From Calliopsis andreniformis (lineage: Eukaryota > Arthropoda > Insecta > Hymenoptera > Andrenidae), in contig NW_027480480.1 of the NCBI RefSeq assembly GCF_051401765.1, forward strand, positions 2,356,001 through 2,420,000: DNA of 64,000 nucleotides. Reading direction: 5' to 3'. The notes beneath the pieces were generated by a model. That model was not told the DNA's origin. It ran no database searches and worked only from the letters and a program-made list of their open reading frames with translations. Positions 11,930-24,744 of this stretch are shown here, one piece after another (within the stretch, counting starts at the first letter, position 1; each line of letters starts with the position of its first letter). Position numbers and translations under genes: made by a program.

Positions 11930-13515
11930 AGGATTGAAGAATGAGGATTGAGGATTGAGGATTGAGGATTGAGGATTGAGGATTGAGGATGTAGGATTGG
12001 AGATTGATTATTGAGTATTCAAGGTTGAGGATTGTGGATTGAGGATTGAGGATTGAGGATTGAGGATTGAGGATTGAAGATTGAGTATTGATGATTGAAT
12101 ATTGAGGATTGAGGATTGAGGTTTGAGGATTGAGGACGAGGACTGACGGTAGAGGATTTAGGTTTGAAGATTGAGGATTGAGGACTGAGGGTTTAGGATG
12201 AGTGCTAAGGGTCGGGTATTGAGGTTCGACAACTGAGGACTGAGGATTGAGGGTTGAGAATTGAGGATTGATGTTTGAGGATTGAAGATTGAGGATTGGG
12301 TATTGAGGATTGAAGAATGAGGATTGTGGATTGAGGATTGACGACTGAGAATTGAGGATTGAGGATGATGATTGAAGAATGAGTATTGAGGATTGAATAT
12401 TGAGGATTGAGGATTGAGGATTGAGGATTGAGGATTGAGGGTTGAAGATTGAGTATTGAGTATTGAAGGTTGAGGATCGTGGATTGAGGATTAAGGATTG
12501 AGGATTGAATATTGTAGATTGAGTATTGATGCCTGAGGATTGAGGATTGAGGATTGAGGATAGAGGATTGAGGATTGAAGATTGAGTATTGAGGATTGAA
12601 GATGGAGGATTGAAGATTGACTATTGATGATTCAATATTGAGGATTGAGGATTGAGAATTGAGGATTGAGGATGGGTATTGAGGATTGAGAAATGAGGAT
12701 TGAGGATTGAGGTTTGAGGATTGAGGTTTGCAGATTGAGTATTGAGGATTGAAGATTGAGTATTGATGATTGAATATTGAGGATTGAGGATTGAGGTCTG
12801 AGGATTGAGGATTGAGGATTGAGGATTGAGGATTGAGTATTGAAGATTGAGTATTGATGCCTGAGGATTGAGGATCGAGGATTGAGGATTGAGGATTGGA
12901 GATTGATTATTGAGGATTGAAGATTGAGGATTGAGGATTGAGGATTGAGAATTGAGAATTGAGTATGAGGACTGAGGATTGAGGATTGAGGATTGAGGAT
13001 TGAGAATTGGGGATTGAGGAATGAGGATTGAAGATTGAGTATTGATGATTGAATATTGAGGATTGAGGATTGAGGATTGAGGATGGAAGATTGAGTATTG
13101 AGGATTGAAGATTGAGGATTGAGTATTGAGGATTGAGGATTCAGGGTTGAAGATTGAGGATTGAGGATTGAGGATTGAGTACTGAGGATTGAGGATTGGG
13201 TATTGAGGATTGAGGAATGAGGATTGAGGATTGAGGTTTGAGTATTGAGGGTTGCAGAATGAGTATTGAGGATTGAAGATTGAGGATTGAGGATTGAGGA
13301 TTGAGGAATGAGGATTGAAGATTGGGTATTGAGGATTGAAGATTGAGGATAGAGGATTGAGTACTGAGGATGGAGGATGAGGGCTGTGGGTTGAGGATTG
13401 AGGATTGAGAAATGAGGATTGAGGAATTGGGATTGAGGATTGAGGATTGAGGATTGAAGATTGAGGATTGGGTATTGAGGATTGAAGAATGAGGATTGAG
13501 GATTGAGGATTGAGG
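11930..13515 (+). repeat. Second left-domain block, copy 1 (about 1.6 kb)
   Basis: It matches about 15,230-16,825 with a shift of 3,302 at the GTAGGATTGG marker (11,991 and 15,293). The shift becomes 3,309 after one extra heptamer (GATGGGTATT at 12,671 and 15,980; GGGCTGTGGG at 13,381 and 16,690). Private variants shared by the pair include TATTCAAGG, GACAACTGAGG and GGGCTGTGGG. The match ends near 13,515, where this copy repeats a GATGGAGGATGAGGGC phrase and the other runs on as plain heptamers. Confidence 0.83.
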
Positions 13516-13974
13516 ATGGAGGATGAGGGCTGAGGGTTGAGGATTGTGGATTGAGAAATGAGGATTGAGGGTTGAGGATTGAAATTGAGGATTGGGTATT
13601 GAGGTTTGAAGAATGAGGATTGAGGAATTAGGATTGAGGTTTGAGGATCGAGGAATGAAGATTGAGGATTGGGTATTGAGGATTGAAGAATGAGGATTGA
13701 GGGTTGAGGTTTGAGGATTGAGGATTGAAGATTGAGTATTGATGATTGAATATTGAGGGTTGAGGATTGAGGTTTGAGGATTGAGGATGAAGACTGAGGG
13801 TTGAGGATTGAGGTTTGAGGAACGAGGATCGAGGATTGAGGATTGAGGACTAAGGATTGACGATTGAGTATTGAAGATTGAGGATTGATGACTGAGGATT
13901 GACGACTGAGAATTGAGGATTGAGGATTGATGATTGAAGATTGAGTATTGACGATTGAATATTGAGTATTGAGG
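13516..13974 (+). repeat. Heptamer array with a short dispersed duplicate
   Basis: Satellite DNA between two blocks. The part from about 13,690 to 13,965 matches about 17,500-17,780 at a shift of 3,813. It includes GAGGATGAAGACTGAGGG, the GAGGACTAAGG unit and GACGATTGAATATTG. Nothing other than the repeat is present. Confidence 0.75.
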
Positions 13975-15140
13975 ATTGAGGATTCAAGAATGAGGATTGA
14001 GGACTGAGGATTGGGGATTGAGGATTGAAGATTAGTGTTGAGGATTGAAGATTGAGGATTGAGGATTGAGGATTGAGGATTGAGGATTGAAGATTGGGTA
14101 TTGAGGATTGAAGATTGAGGATTGAGTATTGATGATTGAATATTGAGGATTGAGGATTGAGGTTTGAGGATTGAGGACGAGGACTGACGGTAGAGGATTT
14201 AGGTTTGAGGATTGAGGATTGAGGAACGAGGATTGAGGATGAGTGCTAAGGGTCGGGGATTGAGGTTCGACGACTGAGGACTGAGGATTGAGGATTGAGA
14301 ATTGAGGATTGATGTTTGAGGATTGAAGATTGAGGATTGAGTATTGAGGATTGAGGAATGAGGATTGAAGATTGAGTATTGAGGATTGAAGATTGAGGAT
14401 AGAGGATTGAGTACTGAGGATGGAGGATGAGGGCTGAGGGTTGAGGGTTGAGGATTGAGAAATGAGGATTGAGGATTGAGGATAGAAATTGAGGATTGGG
14501 TATTGAGGATTGAAGAATGAGGATTGAGGAATTAGGATTGAGGATTGAGGATTGAGGACTGAAGATTGAGGATTGGGTATTGAGGATTGAAGAATGAGGA
14601 TTGAGGATTGAGGATTGAGGATTGAGGATTGAAGATTGAGTGTTGAGGATTGAAAATTGAGGATTGAGGATTGACGACTGAGGATTGAGGATTGAAGATT
14701 GAGTATTGAGGATTGAAGATTGAGGATTGAGTATTGAGGATTCAGGGTTGAAGACTGAGGATTGAGGATTGAGGATTGAGGATTGAGGATTGAGGATTGA
14801 AGATTGAATATTTATGATTGAATATTGAGGACTGAGGATTGAGGGTTGTGTATTGAGGACGAGGACTGAGGGTTGAATATTGATGTTTGAGGTCTGAGGA
14901 TTAAGGATTGAGGATTGAGAATTGAGGATTGAGGATTGAGGATTGAAGATTAAGGATTGGGTATTTAGGATTGAAGAATGTGGATTGAGGATTGAGGTTT
15001 GAGGATTGGGGATTGAAGATTGAGTATTGATGATTGAATATTGAGGATTGAGGATTGAGGTTTGAGGATTGAGGATGAAGACTGAGGGTTGAGGATTGAG
15101 GTTTGAGGAACGATGATTGAGGATTGAGGATTGAGGACTA
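13975..15140 (+). repeat. Partial copy of the left-domain block (about 1.17 kb)
   Basis: It begins with GATTCAAGAATGAGG and follows the unit order of 6,870-8,040, with the landmark at 14,241 matching 7,139 (shift 7,102). It carries AGTGCTAAGG rather than AGTGCTAATG, so it resembles the copies at 18,704 and 25,267 more than the ones at 5,261 and 7,140. The match stops near 15,140, just after GAGGACTAAGG. There this copy lacks the GACGATTGAGTATTGAAG phrase and goes directly to GATGATTGAAG. Confidence 0.8.
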
Positions 15141-15229
15141 AGGATTGAGGATTGATGATTGAAGATTGAGTATTGAGGATTGAATATTGCGGATTGAGGA
15201 TTGAGGATTGAGGATTGAGGATTGGGTAT

Positions 15230-16825
15230 TGAGGATTGAAGAATGAGGATTGAGGATTGAGGATTGAGGATTGAGGATTGAGGAATGAGGATGTAGGATT
15301 GGAGATTGATTATTGAGTATTCAAGGTTGAGGATTGTGGATTGAGGATTGAGGATTGAGGATTGAGGATTGAGGATTGAAGATTGAGTATTGATGATTGA
15401 ATATTGAGGATTGAGGATTGAGGTTTGAGGATTGAGGACGAGGACTGACGGTAGAGGATTTAGGTTTGAGGATTGAGGATTGAGGACTGAGGATTTAGGA
15501 TGAGTGCTAAGGGTCGGGTATTGAGGTTCGACAACTGAGGACTGAGGATTGAGGGTTGAGAATTGAGGATTGATGTTTGAGGATTGAATATTGAGGATTG
15601 GGTATTGAGGATTGAAGAATGAGGATTGTGGATTGAGGATTGACGACTGAGAATTGAGGATTGAGGATGATGATTGAAGAATGAGTATTGAGGATTGAAT
15701 ATTGAGGATTGAGGATTGAGGATTGAGGATTGAGGATTGAGGATTGAGGGTTGAAGATTGAGTATTGAGTATTGAAGGTTGAGGATCGTGGATTGAGGAT
15801 TAAGGATTGAGGATTGAATATTGTAGATTGAGTATTGATGCCTGAGGATTGAGGATTGAGGATTGAGGATAGAGGATTGAGGATTGAAGATTGAGTATTG
15901 AGGATTGAAGATGGAGGATTGAAGATTGACTATTGCTGATTCAATATTGAGGATTGAGGATTGAGAATTGAGGATTGAGGATGGGTATTGAGGATTGAGA
16001 AATGAGGATTGAGGATTGAGGTTTGAGGATTGAGGTTTGCAGATTGAGTATTGAGGATTGAAGATTGAGTATTGATGATTGAATATTGAGGATTGAGGAT
16101 TGAGGTCTGAGGATTGAGGATTGAGGGTTGAGGATTGAGGATTGAGTATTGAAGATTGAGAATTGATGCCTGAGGATTGAGGATCGAGGATTGAGGATTG
16201 AGGATTGGAGATTGATTATTGAGGATTGAAGATTGAGGATTGAGGATTGAGGATTGAGAATTGAGAATTGAGTATGAGGACTGAGGATTGAGGATTGAGG
16301 ATTGAGGATTGAGAATTGGGGATTGAGGAATGAGGATTGAAGATTGAGTATTGATGATTGAATATTGAGGATTGAGGATTGAGGATTGAGGATGGAAGAT
16401 TGAGTATTGAGGATTGAAGATTGAGGATTGAGTATTGAGGATTGAGGATTCAGGGTTGAAGATTGAGGATTGAGGATTGAGGATTGAGTACTGAGGATTG
16501 AGGATTGGGTATTGAGGATTGAGGAATGAGGATTGAGGATTGAGGTTTGAGGATTGAGGGTTGCAGAATGAGTATTGAGGATTGAAGATTGAGGATTGAG
16601 GATTGAGGATTGAGGAATGAGGATTGAAGATTGGGTATTGAGGATTGAAGATTGAGGATAGAGGATTGAGTACTGAGGATGGAGGATGAGGGCTGTGGGT
16701 TGAGGATTGAGGATTGAGAAATGAGGATTGAGGAATTGGGATTGAGGATTGAGGATTGAGGATTGAAGATTGAGGATTGGGTATTGAGGATTGAAGAATG
16801 AGGATTGAGGATTGAGGATTGAGGA
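15230..16825 (+). repeat. Second left-domain block, copy 2 (about 1.6 kb)
   Basis: Copy of 11,930-13,515 at a shift of 3,302-3,309. Single-base differences include GAGGAATGAGGATG near 15,285 against GAGGATTGAGGATG, TATTGCTG near 15,932 against TATTGATG, and GAGGGTTG near 16,125 against GAGGATTG. The pair flanks the partial left-domain copy at 13,975-15,140. The arrangement block 2 - partial block 1 - block 2 therefore has a period of about 3.3 kb. Confidence 0.83.
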
Positions 16826-17999
16826 TTGAGGATTGAGGATTGAGGATTGAGGATTGAAGATTAGTGATGAGGATTGAAGATTGAGGATTGAGGATTGAGG
16901 ATTTAGGATTGAGGATTGAAGGTTGAGTGTTGAGGGTTGAAGATTGAGGACTGAGGATTGAGGATTGAGGATTGAGGATTGAAGATTGAGTATTGAGGAT
17001 TGAAGATTGAGTATTGAGTATTGAGGATTGAGGATTCAGGGTTGAAGATTGAGGATTGAGGATTGAGGATTGACGATATAGGATTGGAGATTGATTATTG
17101 AGTATAGAAGGTTGAGGATTGTGGATTGAGGATTGAGGATTGAGGATTGAGGATTGAGGATTGAGGATTGAGGATTGAGAATTGAGGATTGAGGATTGAG
17201 GATTGAAGATTGAGTATTGAGGATCGAAGATTGAGGATTGAGTATTGAGGATTGAGGATTCAGGGTTGAAGATTGAGGATTGAGGATTGAGGATTGAGGA
17301 TTGAGGATTGAGGATTGAGGATTGAAGATTGAATATTGATGATTGAATATTGATGACTGCGGATTGAGGGTTGTGGATTGTGGACGAGGACTAAGGGTTG
17401 AATATTGATGTTTGAGGTCTGGGGAATAAGGATTGAGGATTGAGAATTGAGGATTGAGGATTGAGGATTGAAGATTGAGGATTGGGTATTTAGGATTGAA
17501 GAATGAGGTTTGAGGGTTGAGGTTTGAGGATTGAGGATTGAAGATTGAGTATTGATGATTGAATATTGAGGGTTGAGGATTGAGGTTTGAGGATTGAGGA
17601 TGAAGACTGAGGGTTGAGGATTGAGGTTTGAGGAACGAGGATCGAGGATTGAGGATTGAGGACTAAGGATTGACGATTGAGTATTGAAGATTGAGGATTG
17701 ATGACTGAGGATTGACGACTGAGAATTGAGGATTGAGGATTGATGATTGAAGATTGAGTATTGACGATTGAATATTGAGGATTGAGGATTGAGGATTGAG
17801 GATTGAGGATTGAGGATTGAAGATTGAGTATTGAGTATTGAAGGTTGAGGATTGTGGATTGAGGATTAAGGATTGTGGATTGAATATTGTAGATTGAGTA
17901 TTGATGCCTGAGGATTGAGGATTGAGGATTGTGGATTGAATATTGTAGATTGAGTATTGATGCCTGAGGATTGAGGATTGAGGATTGAGGATTGAGGAC
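16826..17999 (+). repeat. Heptamer array between blocks
   Basis: Satellite DNA with short local matches only. The run at 16,800-16,855 is eight or so consecutive consensus units. Near 17,075-17,110 the phrase GACGATATAGGATTGG and TATAGAAGGTTGAGG occurs. The latter is one base from the TATAGAAGCTTGAGG phrase that marks the middle and right domains. About 17,500-17,780 duplicates about 13,690-13,965. No gene is visible. Confidence 0.75.
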
Positions 18000-20900
18000 T
18001 GAGGATTGAAGGTTGAGTATTGAGGATTGAAGATTGAGGATTCCAGATTGAGTATTGATGAATGAATATTGAGGATTGAGGATTGAGGATTCAGGATTGA
18101 GGATTGGGTATTGAGGATTGAGTAATGAGGATTGAGGATTGAGGTTTGAGTATTGGGGATTGCAGATTGAGTATTGGCGATTGAAGATTGAGGATTGAGG
18201 ATTGAGGATTGAGGAATGAGGATCGAAGATTGAGTATTGAGGATTGAAGATTGAGGATAGAGGATTGAGTACTGAGGATGGAGGATGAGGGCTGAGGGTT
18301 GAAGATTGAGGATTGAGAAATGAGGATTGAGGATTGAGGATTGAAATTGAGGATTGGGTATTGAGGATTGAAGAATGAGGATTGAGGAATTAGGATTGAG
18401 GATTGAGGATTGAGGATTGAAGATTGAGGATTGGGTATTGAGGATTCAAGAATGAGGATTGAGGATTGAGGATTGGGGATTGAGGATTGAAGATTAGTGT
18501 TGAGGATTGAAGATTGAGGATTGAGGATTGAGGATTGAGGATTGAGGATTGAAGATTGGGTATTGAGGATTGAAGATTGAGGATTGAGTATTGATGATTG
18601 AATATTGAGGATTGAGGATTGAGGTTTGAGGATTGAGGACGAGGACTGACGGTAGAGGATTTAGGTTTGAGGATTGAGGATTGAGGAACGAGGATTGAGG
18701 ATGAGTGCTAAGGGTCGGGGATTGAGGTTCGACGACTGAGGACTGAGGATTGAGGATTGAGAATTGAGGATTGATGTTTGAGGATTGAAGATTGAGGATT
18801 GAGTATTGAGGATTGAGGAATGGGGATTGAAGATTGAGTATTGAGGATTGAAGATTGAGGATAGAGGATTGAGTACTGAGGATGGAGGATGAGGGCTGAG
18901 GGTTGAGGGTTTAGGATTGAGAAATGAGGATTGAGGATTGAGGATAGAAATTGAGGATTGGGTATTGAGGATTGAAGAATGAGGATTGAGGAATTAGGAT
19001 TGAGGATTGAGGATTCAGGACTGAAGATTGAGGATTGGGTATTGAGGATTGAAGAATGAGGATTGAGGATTGAGGATTGAGGATTGAGGATTGAAGATTG
19101 AGTGTTGAGGATTGAAAATTGAGGATTGAGGATTGACGATTGAGGATTGAGGATTGAAGATTGAGTATTGAGGATTGAAGATTGAGGATTGAGTATTGAG
19201 GATTCAGGGTTGAAGACTGAGGATTGAGGATTGAGGATTGAGGATTGAGGATTGAGGATTGAAGATTGAATATTTATGATTGAATATTGAGGACTGAGGA
19301 TTGAGGGATGTGTATTGAGGACGAGGACTGAGGGTTGAATATTGATGTTTGAGGTCTGAGGATTAAGGATTGAGGATTGAGAATTGAGGATTGAGGATTG
19401 AGGATTGAAGATTAAGGAATGGGTATTTAGGATTGAAGAATGTGGATTGAGGATTGAGGTTTGAGGATTGGGGATTGAAGATTGAGTATTGATGATTGAA
19501 TATTGAGGATTGAGGATTGAGGTTTGAGGATTGAGAATGAAGACTGAGGGTTGAGGATTGAGGTTTGAGGAACGATGATTGAGGATTGAGGATTGAGGAC
19601 TAAGGATTGACGATTGAGTATTGAAGATTGAGGATTGATGACTGAGGATTGACGACTGAGAATTGAGGATTGAGGATTGATGATTGAAGATTGAGTATTG
19701 AGGATTGAATATTGCGGATTGAGGATTGAGGATTGAGGATTGAGGATTGAGGATTGAGGATTGAGGATTGAGTATTAAGGATTGAGGATTGAGGATTGAG
19801 GATTGAGAATTGAGGATTGAGGATTGAGGATTGAAGATTGAGTATTGATGATTGAATATTGAGGATTGAGGATTGAGGATTGAGGATTGAAGATTGAGTA
19901 TTGAGGATTGAAGATTGAGGATTGAGTATTGAGGATTGAGCATTCAGGGTTGAAGATTGAGGATTGAGGATTGAGGATTGAGGATTGAAGATTGAGTATT
20001 GGTGATTGAATATTGAGGGTTGAGGATTGAGGTTTGAGGATTGAGGATGAAGACTGAGGGTTGAGCATTGAGGTTTGAGGAACGAGGATCGAGGATTGAG
20101 GATTCAGGACTAAGGATTGACGATTGAGTATTGAAGATTGAGGATTGATGACTGAGGATTGACGACTGAGAATTGAGGATTGAGGATTGATGATTGAAGA
20201 TTGAGTATTGAGGATTGAATATTGAGGATTGAGGATTGAGGATTGAGGATTGAGGATTGAGGATTGAGGATTGAAGATTGAGTATTGAGTATTGAGGGTT
20301 GAGGATTGTGGATTGAGGATTAAGGATTGTGGATTGAATATTGTAGATTGAGTATTGATGCCTGAGGATTGAGGATTGAGGATTGTGGATTGAATATTGT
20401 AGATTGAGTATTGATGCCTGAGGATTGAGGATTGAGGATTGAGGGTTGAGGATTGAGGATTGAAGGTTGAGTATTGAGGATTGAAGATTGAGTATTCAAG
20501 ATTGAGGATTGATGGTTGAATATTGAGGATTGAGGATTGAGGATTGAGGATTGAGGATTGGGTATTGAGGATTGAGTAATGAGGATTGAGGATTGAGGTT
20601 TGAGTATTGGGGATTGCAGATTGAGTATTGGCGATTGAAGATTGAGGATTGAGGATTGAGGATTGAGGAATGAGGATCGAAGATTGAGTATTGAGGATTG
20701 AAGATTGAGGATAGAGGATTGAGTACTGAGGATGGAGGATGAGGTCTAAGGGTTGAAGATTGAGGATTGAGAAATGAGGATTGAGGATTGAGGATTGAAA
20801 TTGAGGATTGGGTATTGAGGATTGAAGAATGAGGATTGAGGAATTAGGATTGAGGATTGAGGATTGAGGGTTGAAGATTGAGGATTGGGTATTGAGTATT

Positions 20901-22339
20901 GAAGAATGAGGATTGAGGACTGAGGATTGGGGATTGAGGATTGAAGATTAGTGTTGAGGATTGAAGATTGAGGATTGAGGATTGAGGATTGAGGATTGAG
21001 GATTGAAGATTGGGTATTGAGGATTGAAGATTGAGGATTGAGTATTGAGGATTGAGGATTCAGGGTTGAAAATTGAGGATTGAGAATCGAGGATTGAGGA
21101 TTGCGGATTGAGGATTGAAGATTGAATATTGATGATTGAATATTGAGGACTGAGGATTGAGGGTTGCGGATTGAGGACGAGGGCTGAGGGTTGAATATTG
21201 ATGTTTGAGGTCTGAGTATTAAGGATTGAGGATTGAGAATTGAGGATTGAGGATTGAGGATTGAAGATTGAGGATTGGGTATTTAGGATTGAAGAATGAG
21301 GATTGAGGATTGAGGTTTGAGGATTGAGGATTGATGATTGAGTATTGTCGATTGAATATTGAGGATTGAGGTTTGAGGTTTGAGGATTGAGGACGAGGAC
21401 TGACGGTTGAGGATTGTGGTTAGAGGATTGAGGTTTGGGGATTGAGGACTGAGGATTGAGGATTGAGGATTGAGGATTGAGCATTGAGGATTGAAGATTG
21501 ATGACTGGGGATTGAGGATTGAATATTGAGGATTAACGATTGAAGATTGGGGATTGAGGATCTAGGATCGGAGATTGATTATTGAGGATTGAAGATTGAG
21601 GATTGACGATTGAGGATTGAGAATTGAGAATTGAGGATGAGGACTGAGGGTTGAGGATTGAGGTTTGAGGAATGAGGATTGATGGTTGAGGATTGAGGGT
21701 TGAGGATTGAGGATTGAGGATTGAGGATTGAGTATTGAAGATTGAGTATTGATACCTGAGGATTGAGGATTGAGGATTGAGGATTGAGGATTGAGGATTG
21801 AAGATTGAGTATTGGGGATTGAAGATTGAGGATTGAGGATTGAGGATTGAGGATGGAGGATGAGGACTGACGGTTGAGGATTGAGGTTTGAGGATTGAAG
21901 ATTGAGGACTGAGGACTGAGGATTGAGGATTGAGGATTGAGCATTGAGGATTGAAGATTGAGTACTGGGGATTCGGGATTGCAGATTGAGGATTAAGGAT
22001 TGAAGATTGAGTATTGAGGATTGAAGATAGAGGATTGATTATTGAGGATTGCGGATTCAGGGTTGAAAATTGAGGATTGAGGATTGAGGATTGAGGATTG
22101 AGGATTGAGGATTGAAGATTGAATATTGATGATTGAATATTGAGGACTGAGGATTGAGGGTTGTCGATTGAGGACGAGGACTGAGGGTTGAATATTGATG
22201 TTTGAGGTCTGAGGATTAAGGATTGAGGATTGAGAATTGAGGATTGAGGATTGAGGATTGGAAATTGAGGATTGGGTATTTAGGATTGAAGAATGAGGAT
22301 TGAGGATTGAGGTTTGAGTATTGAGGATTGAAGATTGAG
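18000..22339 (+). repeat. Left-domain higher-order block, copy 3
   Basis: Copy of about 6,430-10,775 at a constant shift of 11,564 through five anchors (18,344, 18,703, 20,743, 20,945 and 21,962), so there is no net length change over about 3.6 kb between the outer anchors. Near its left edge the shift is 7 bases greater, one heptamer. Substitutions are scattered, for example AATGGGGATT near 18,829 and GATTCAGGACTG near 19,015. At about 22,339 it departs from the 10,775 sequence (GAGCATTG there, GAGTATTG here) and follows the copy that ends near 29,275. Confidence 0.87.
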
Positions 22340-23945
22340 TATTGATGATTGAATATTGAGGATTGATGATTGAGGTTTGAGGATTGAGGACGAGTACTGA
22401 CGGTTGAGGATTGAGGTTTGAGGATTAAGGATTGGGGATTGAGGACTGAGGATTGAGGATTGAGGATTGAGCATTGAGGATTGAAGATTGATGACTGGGG
22501 ATTGAGGATTGAAGATTGAGGATTAACGATTGAAGGTTGGGGATTGAGGGCCTAGGATCGGAGATTGATTATTGAGGATTGAAGATTGAGGATTGAGGAT
22601 TGAGGATTGAGAATTGAGAATTGAGGATGAGGACTGAGGGTTGAGGATTGAGGTTTGAGGAATGAGGATTGATGGTTGAGGATTGAGGATTGAGGATTGA
22701 GGATTGAGGATTGAGTATTGAAGATTGAGTATTGTTGCCTGAGGCTTGAGGATTGAGGATTGAGTATTGAGGATTGAGGATTGAAGATTGAGTATTGGGG
22801 ATTGAAGTTTGAGGATTGAGGATTGAGGATTGAGGTTGGAGAATGAGGACTGACGGTTGAGGATTGAGGTTAGAGGATTGAAGATTGAGGTCTGAGGACT
22901 GAGGATTGAGGATTGAGGATTGAGCATTGAGGATTGAAGATTGAGTACTGGGGATTGGGGATTGAAGGTTGAGGATTAAGGATTGAAGTTTGGGGATTGA
23001 GGATCAAGAATTGGAGATTGATTATTGAGGACTGAAGATTGAGGATTGAGAATTGAGGATTGAGAATTGAGAATTGAGTATGAGGACTGAGGGTTGAGGA
23101 TTGAGGTTTGAGGAATGAGGATTGAGGGTTGAGGATTGAGGATTGAGGATTGCGGATTGAAGATTGAGTATTGATGATTGAATATTGAGGATTGAGGATT
23201 GAGGTTTGAGGATTGACGATTGAGGAGTGAGGACTGGGGGTTGAGTATTGAAGATTGAGTATTGATGCCTGAGGATTGAGGATCGAGAATTGAGGATTGA
23301 GGATTGGAGATTGATTATTGAGGATTGAAGATTGAGGATTGAGGATTGAGGATTGAGAATTGAGAATTGAGTATGAGGACTGAGGGTTGAGGGTTGAGGT
23401 TTGAGGAATGAGGATTGAGGGTTGGGGAATGAGGATTGAGGATTGAGGATTGAGGATTGAGCATTGAAGATTGAGTATTGATGCCTGAGGATTGAGGATT
23501 GAGGATTGAGGATTGAGGACTGAGGATTGAGGATTGAAGATTGAGTATTGAGTATTGAAGGTTGAGGATTGTGGATTGATGATTAAGGACTGAGGATTGA
23601 ATATTGTAGATTGAGTATTGATGCCTGAGGATTGAGGATTGGGTATTTAGGATCGAAGAATGAGGATTGAGGATTGAGGTTTGAGTATTGAGGATTGAAG
23701 ATTGAGTATTGATGATTGAATATTGAGGATTGATGATTGAGGTTTGAGGATTGAGGACGAGGACTGACGGTTGAGGATTGAGGTTTGAGGATTAAGGATT
23801 GGGGATTGAGGTCTGAGGATTGAGGATTGAGGATTGAGCATTGAGGATTGAAGATTGATGACTGGGGATTGAGGATTGAAGATTGAGGATTAACGATTGA
23901 AGGTTGGGGATTGAGGACCTAGGATCGGAGATTGATTATTGATGA
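22270..23945 (+). repeat. About 300-bp segment duplicated at 1,367-bp spacing
   Basis: The stretches about 22,270-22,570 and 23,640-23,945 share unit order. The marker CCTAGGATCG falls at 22,551 and 23,918, a spacing of 1,367 (195 heptamers plus 2). Between them lies ordinary satellite with the TATTGTTGCC and TATTGATGCC phrases and several GAGAATTGAGAATTGAG pairs. No other feature is visible in the intervening sequence. Confidence 0.75.
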
Positions 23946-24744
23946 TTGAAGATTGAGTATTGAGGATTGAATATTGCGGATTGAGGATTGAGGATTGAGG
24001 ATTGAGGATTGAGGATTGAGGATTGAAGATTGAGTATTGAGTATTGAAGGTTGAGGATTGTGGATTGAGGATTAAGGATTGAGGACTGAATATTGTAGAT
24101 TGAGTATTGATGCCTGAGGATTGAGGATTGAGGATTGAGGATTGAGGATTGAGGATTGAGGATTGAGGATTGAGGATGGAAGATTGAGTATTGAGGATTG
24201 AAGATTGAGGGTTGAAGATTGAGTATTGATGATTGAATATTGAGGATTGAGGATTGAGGATTGAGGATTGAGGATTGAGGATTGAGGATTGAAGATTGAG
24301 TATTGCTGATTGAATATTGAGGATTGGGGATTGTGGTTTGAGGGTTGAAGATTGAGTATTGATGATTGAAGATTGAGTATTGAGGATTGAATATTGAGGA
24401 TTGAGGATTGAGGATTGAAGATTGAGTATTGAGGATTGAATATTGAGGATTGAGGATTGAGGATTGAGGATTGAGGATTGAGGATTGAAGATTGAGTATT
24501 GAGGATTGAATATTGAGGATTGAGGATTGAGGATTGAAGATTGAGGATTGAGGATTGAAGATTGAGTATTGAGGATTGAAGATTGAGGGTTAAAGATTGA
24601 GTATTGATGATTGAATATTGAGGATTGAGGATTGAGGATTGAGGATTGAGGATTGAGGATTGAGGATTGAAGATTGAGAATTGATGATTGAATATTGAGG
24701 ATTGAGGATTGAGGATCGAGGATTGAAGATTGAGAATTGAGGAT
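23946..24744 (+). repeat. Low-diversity heptamer tract
   Basis: This tract is dominated by one short phrase, GAAGATTGAGTATTGAGG followed by GAATATTGAGG, repeated several times between about 24,180 and 24,600 with variable numbers of consensus units between. It lacks the rare landmark variants that mark the neighbouring blocks. It looks like a recent local expansion of a few phrases. That is inference from the low variety of units. Confidence 0.7.
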
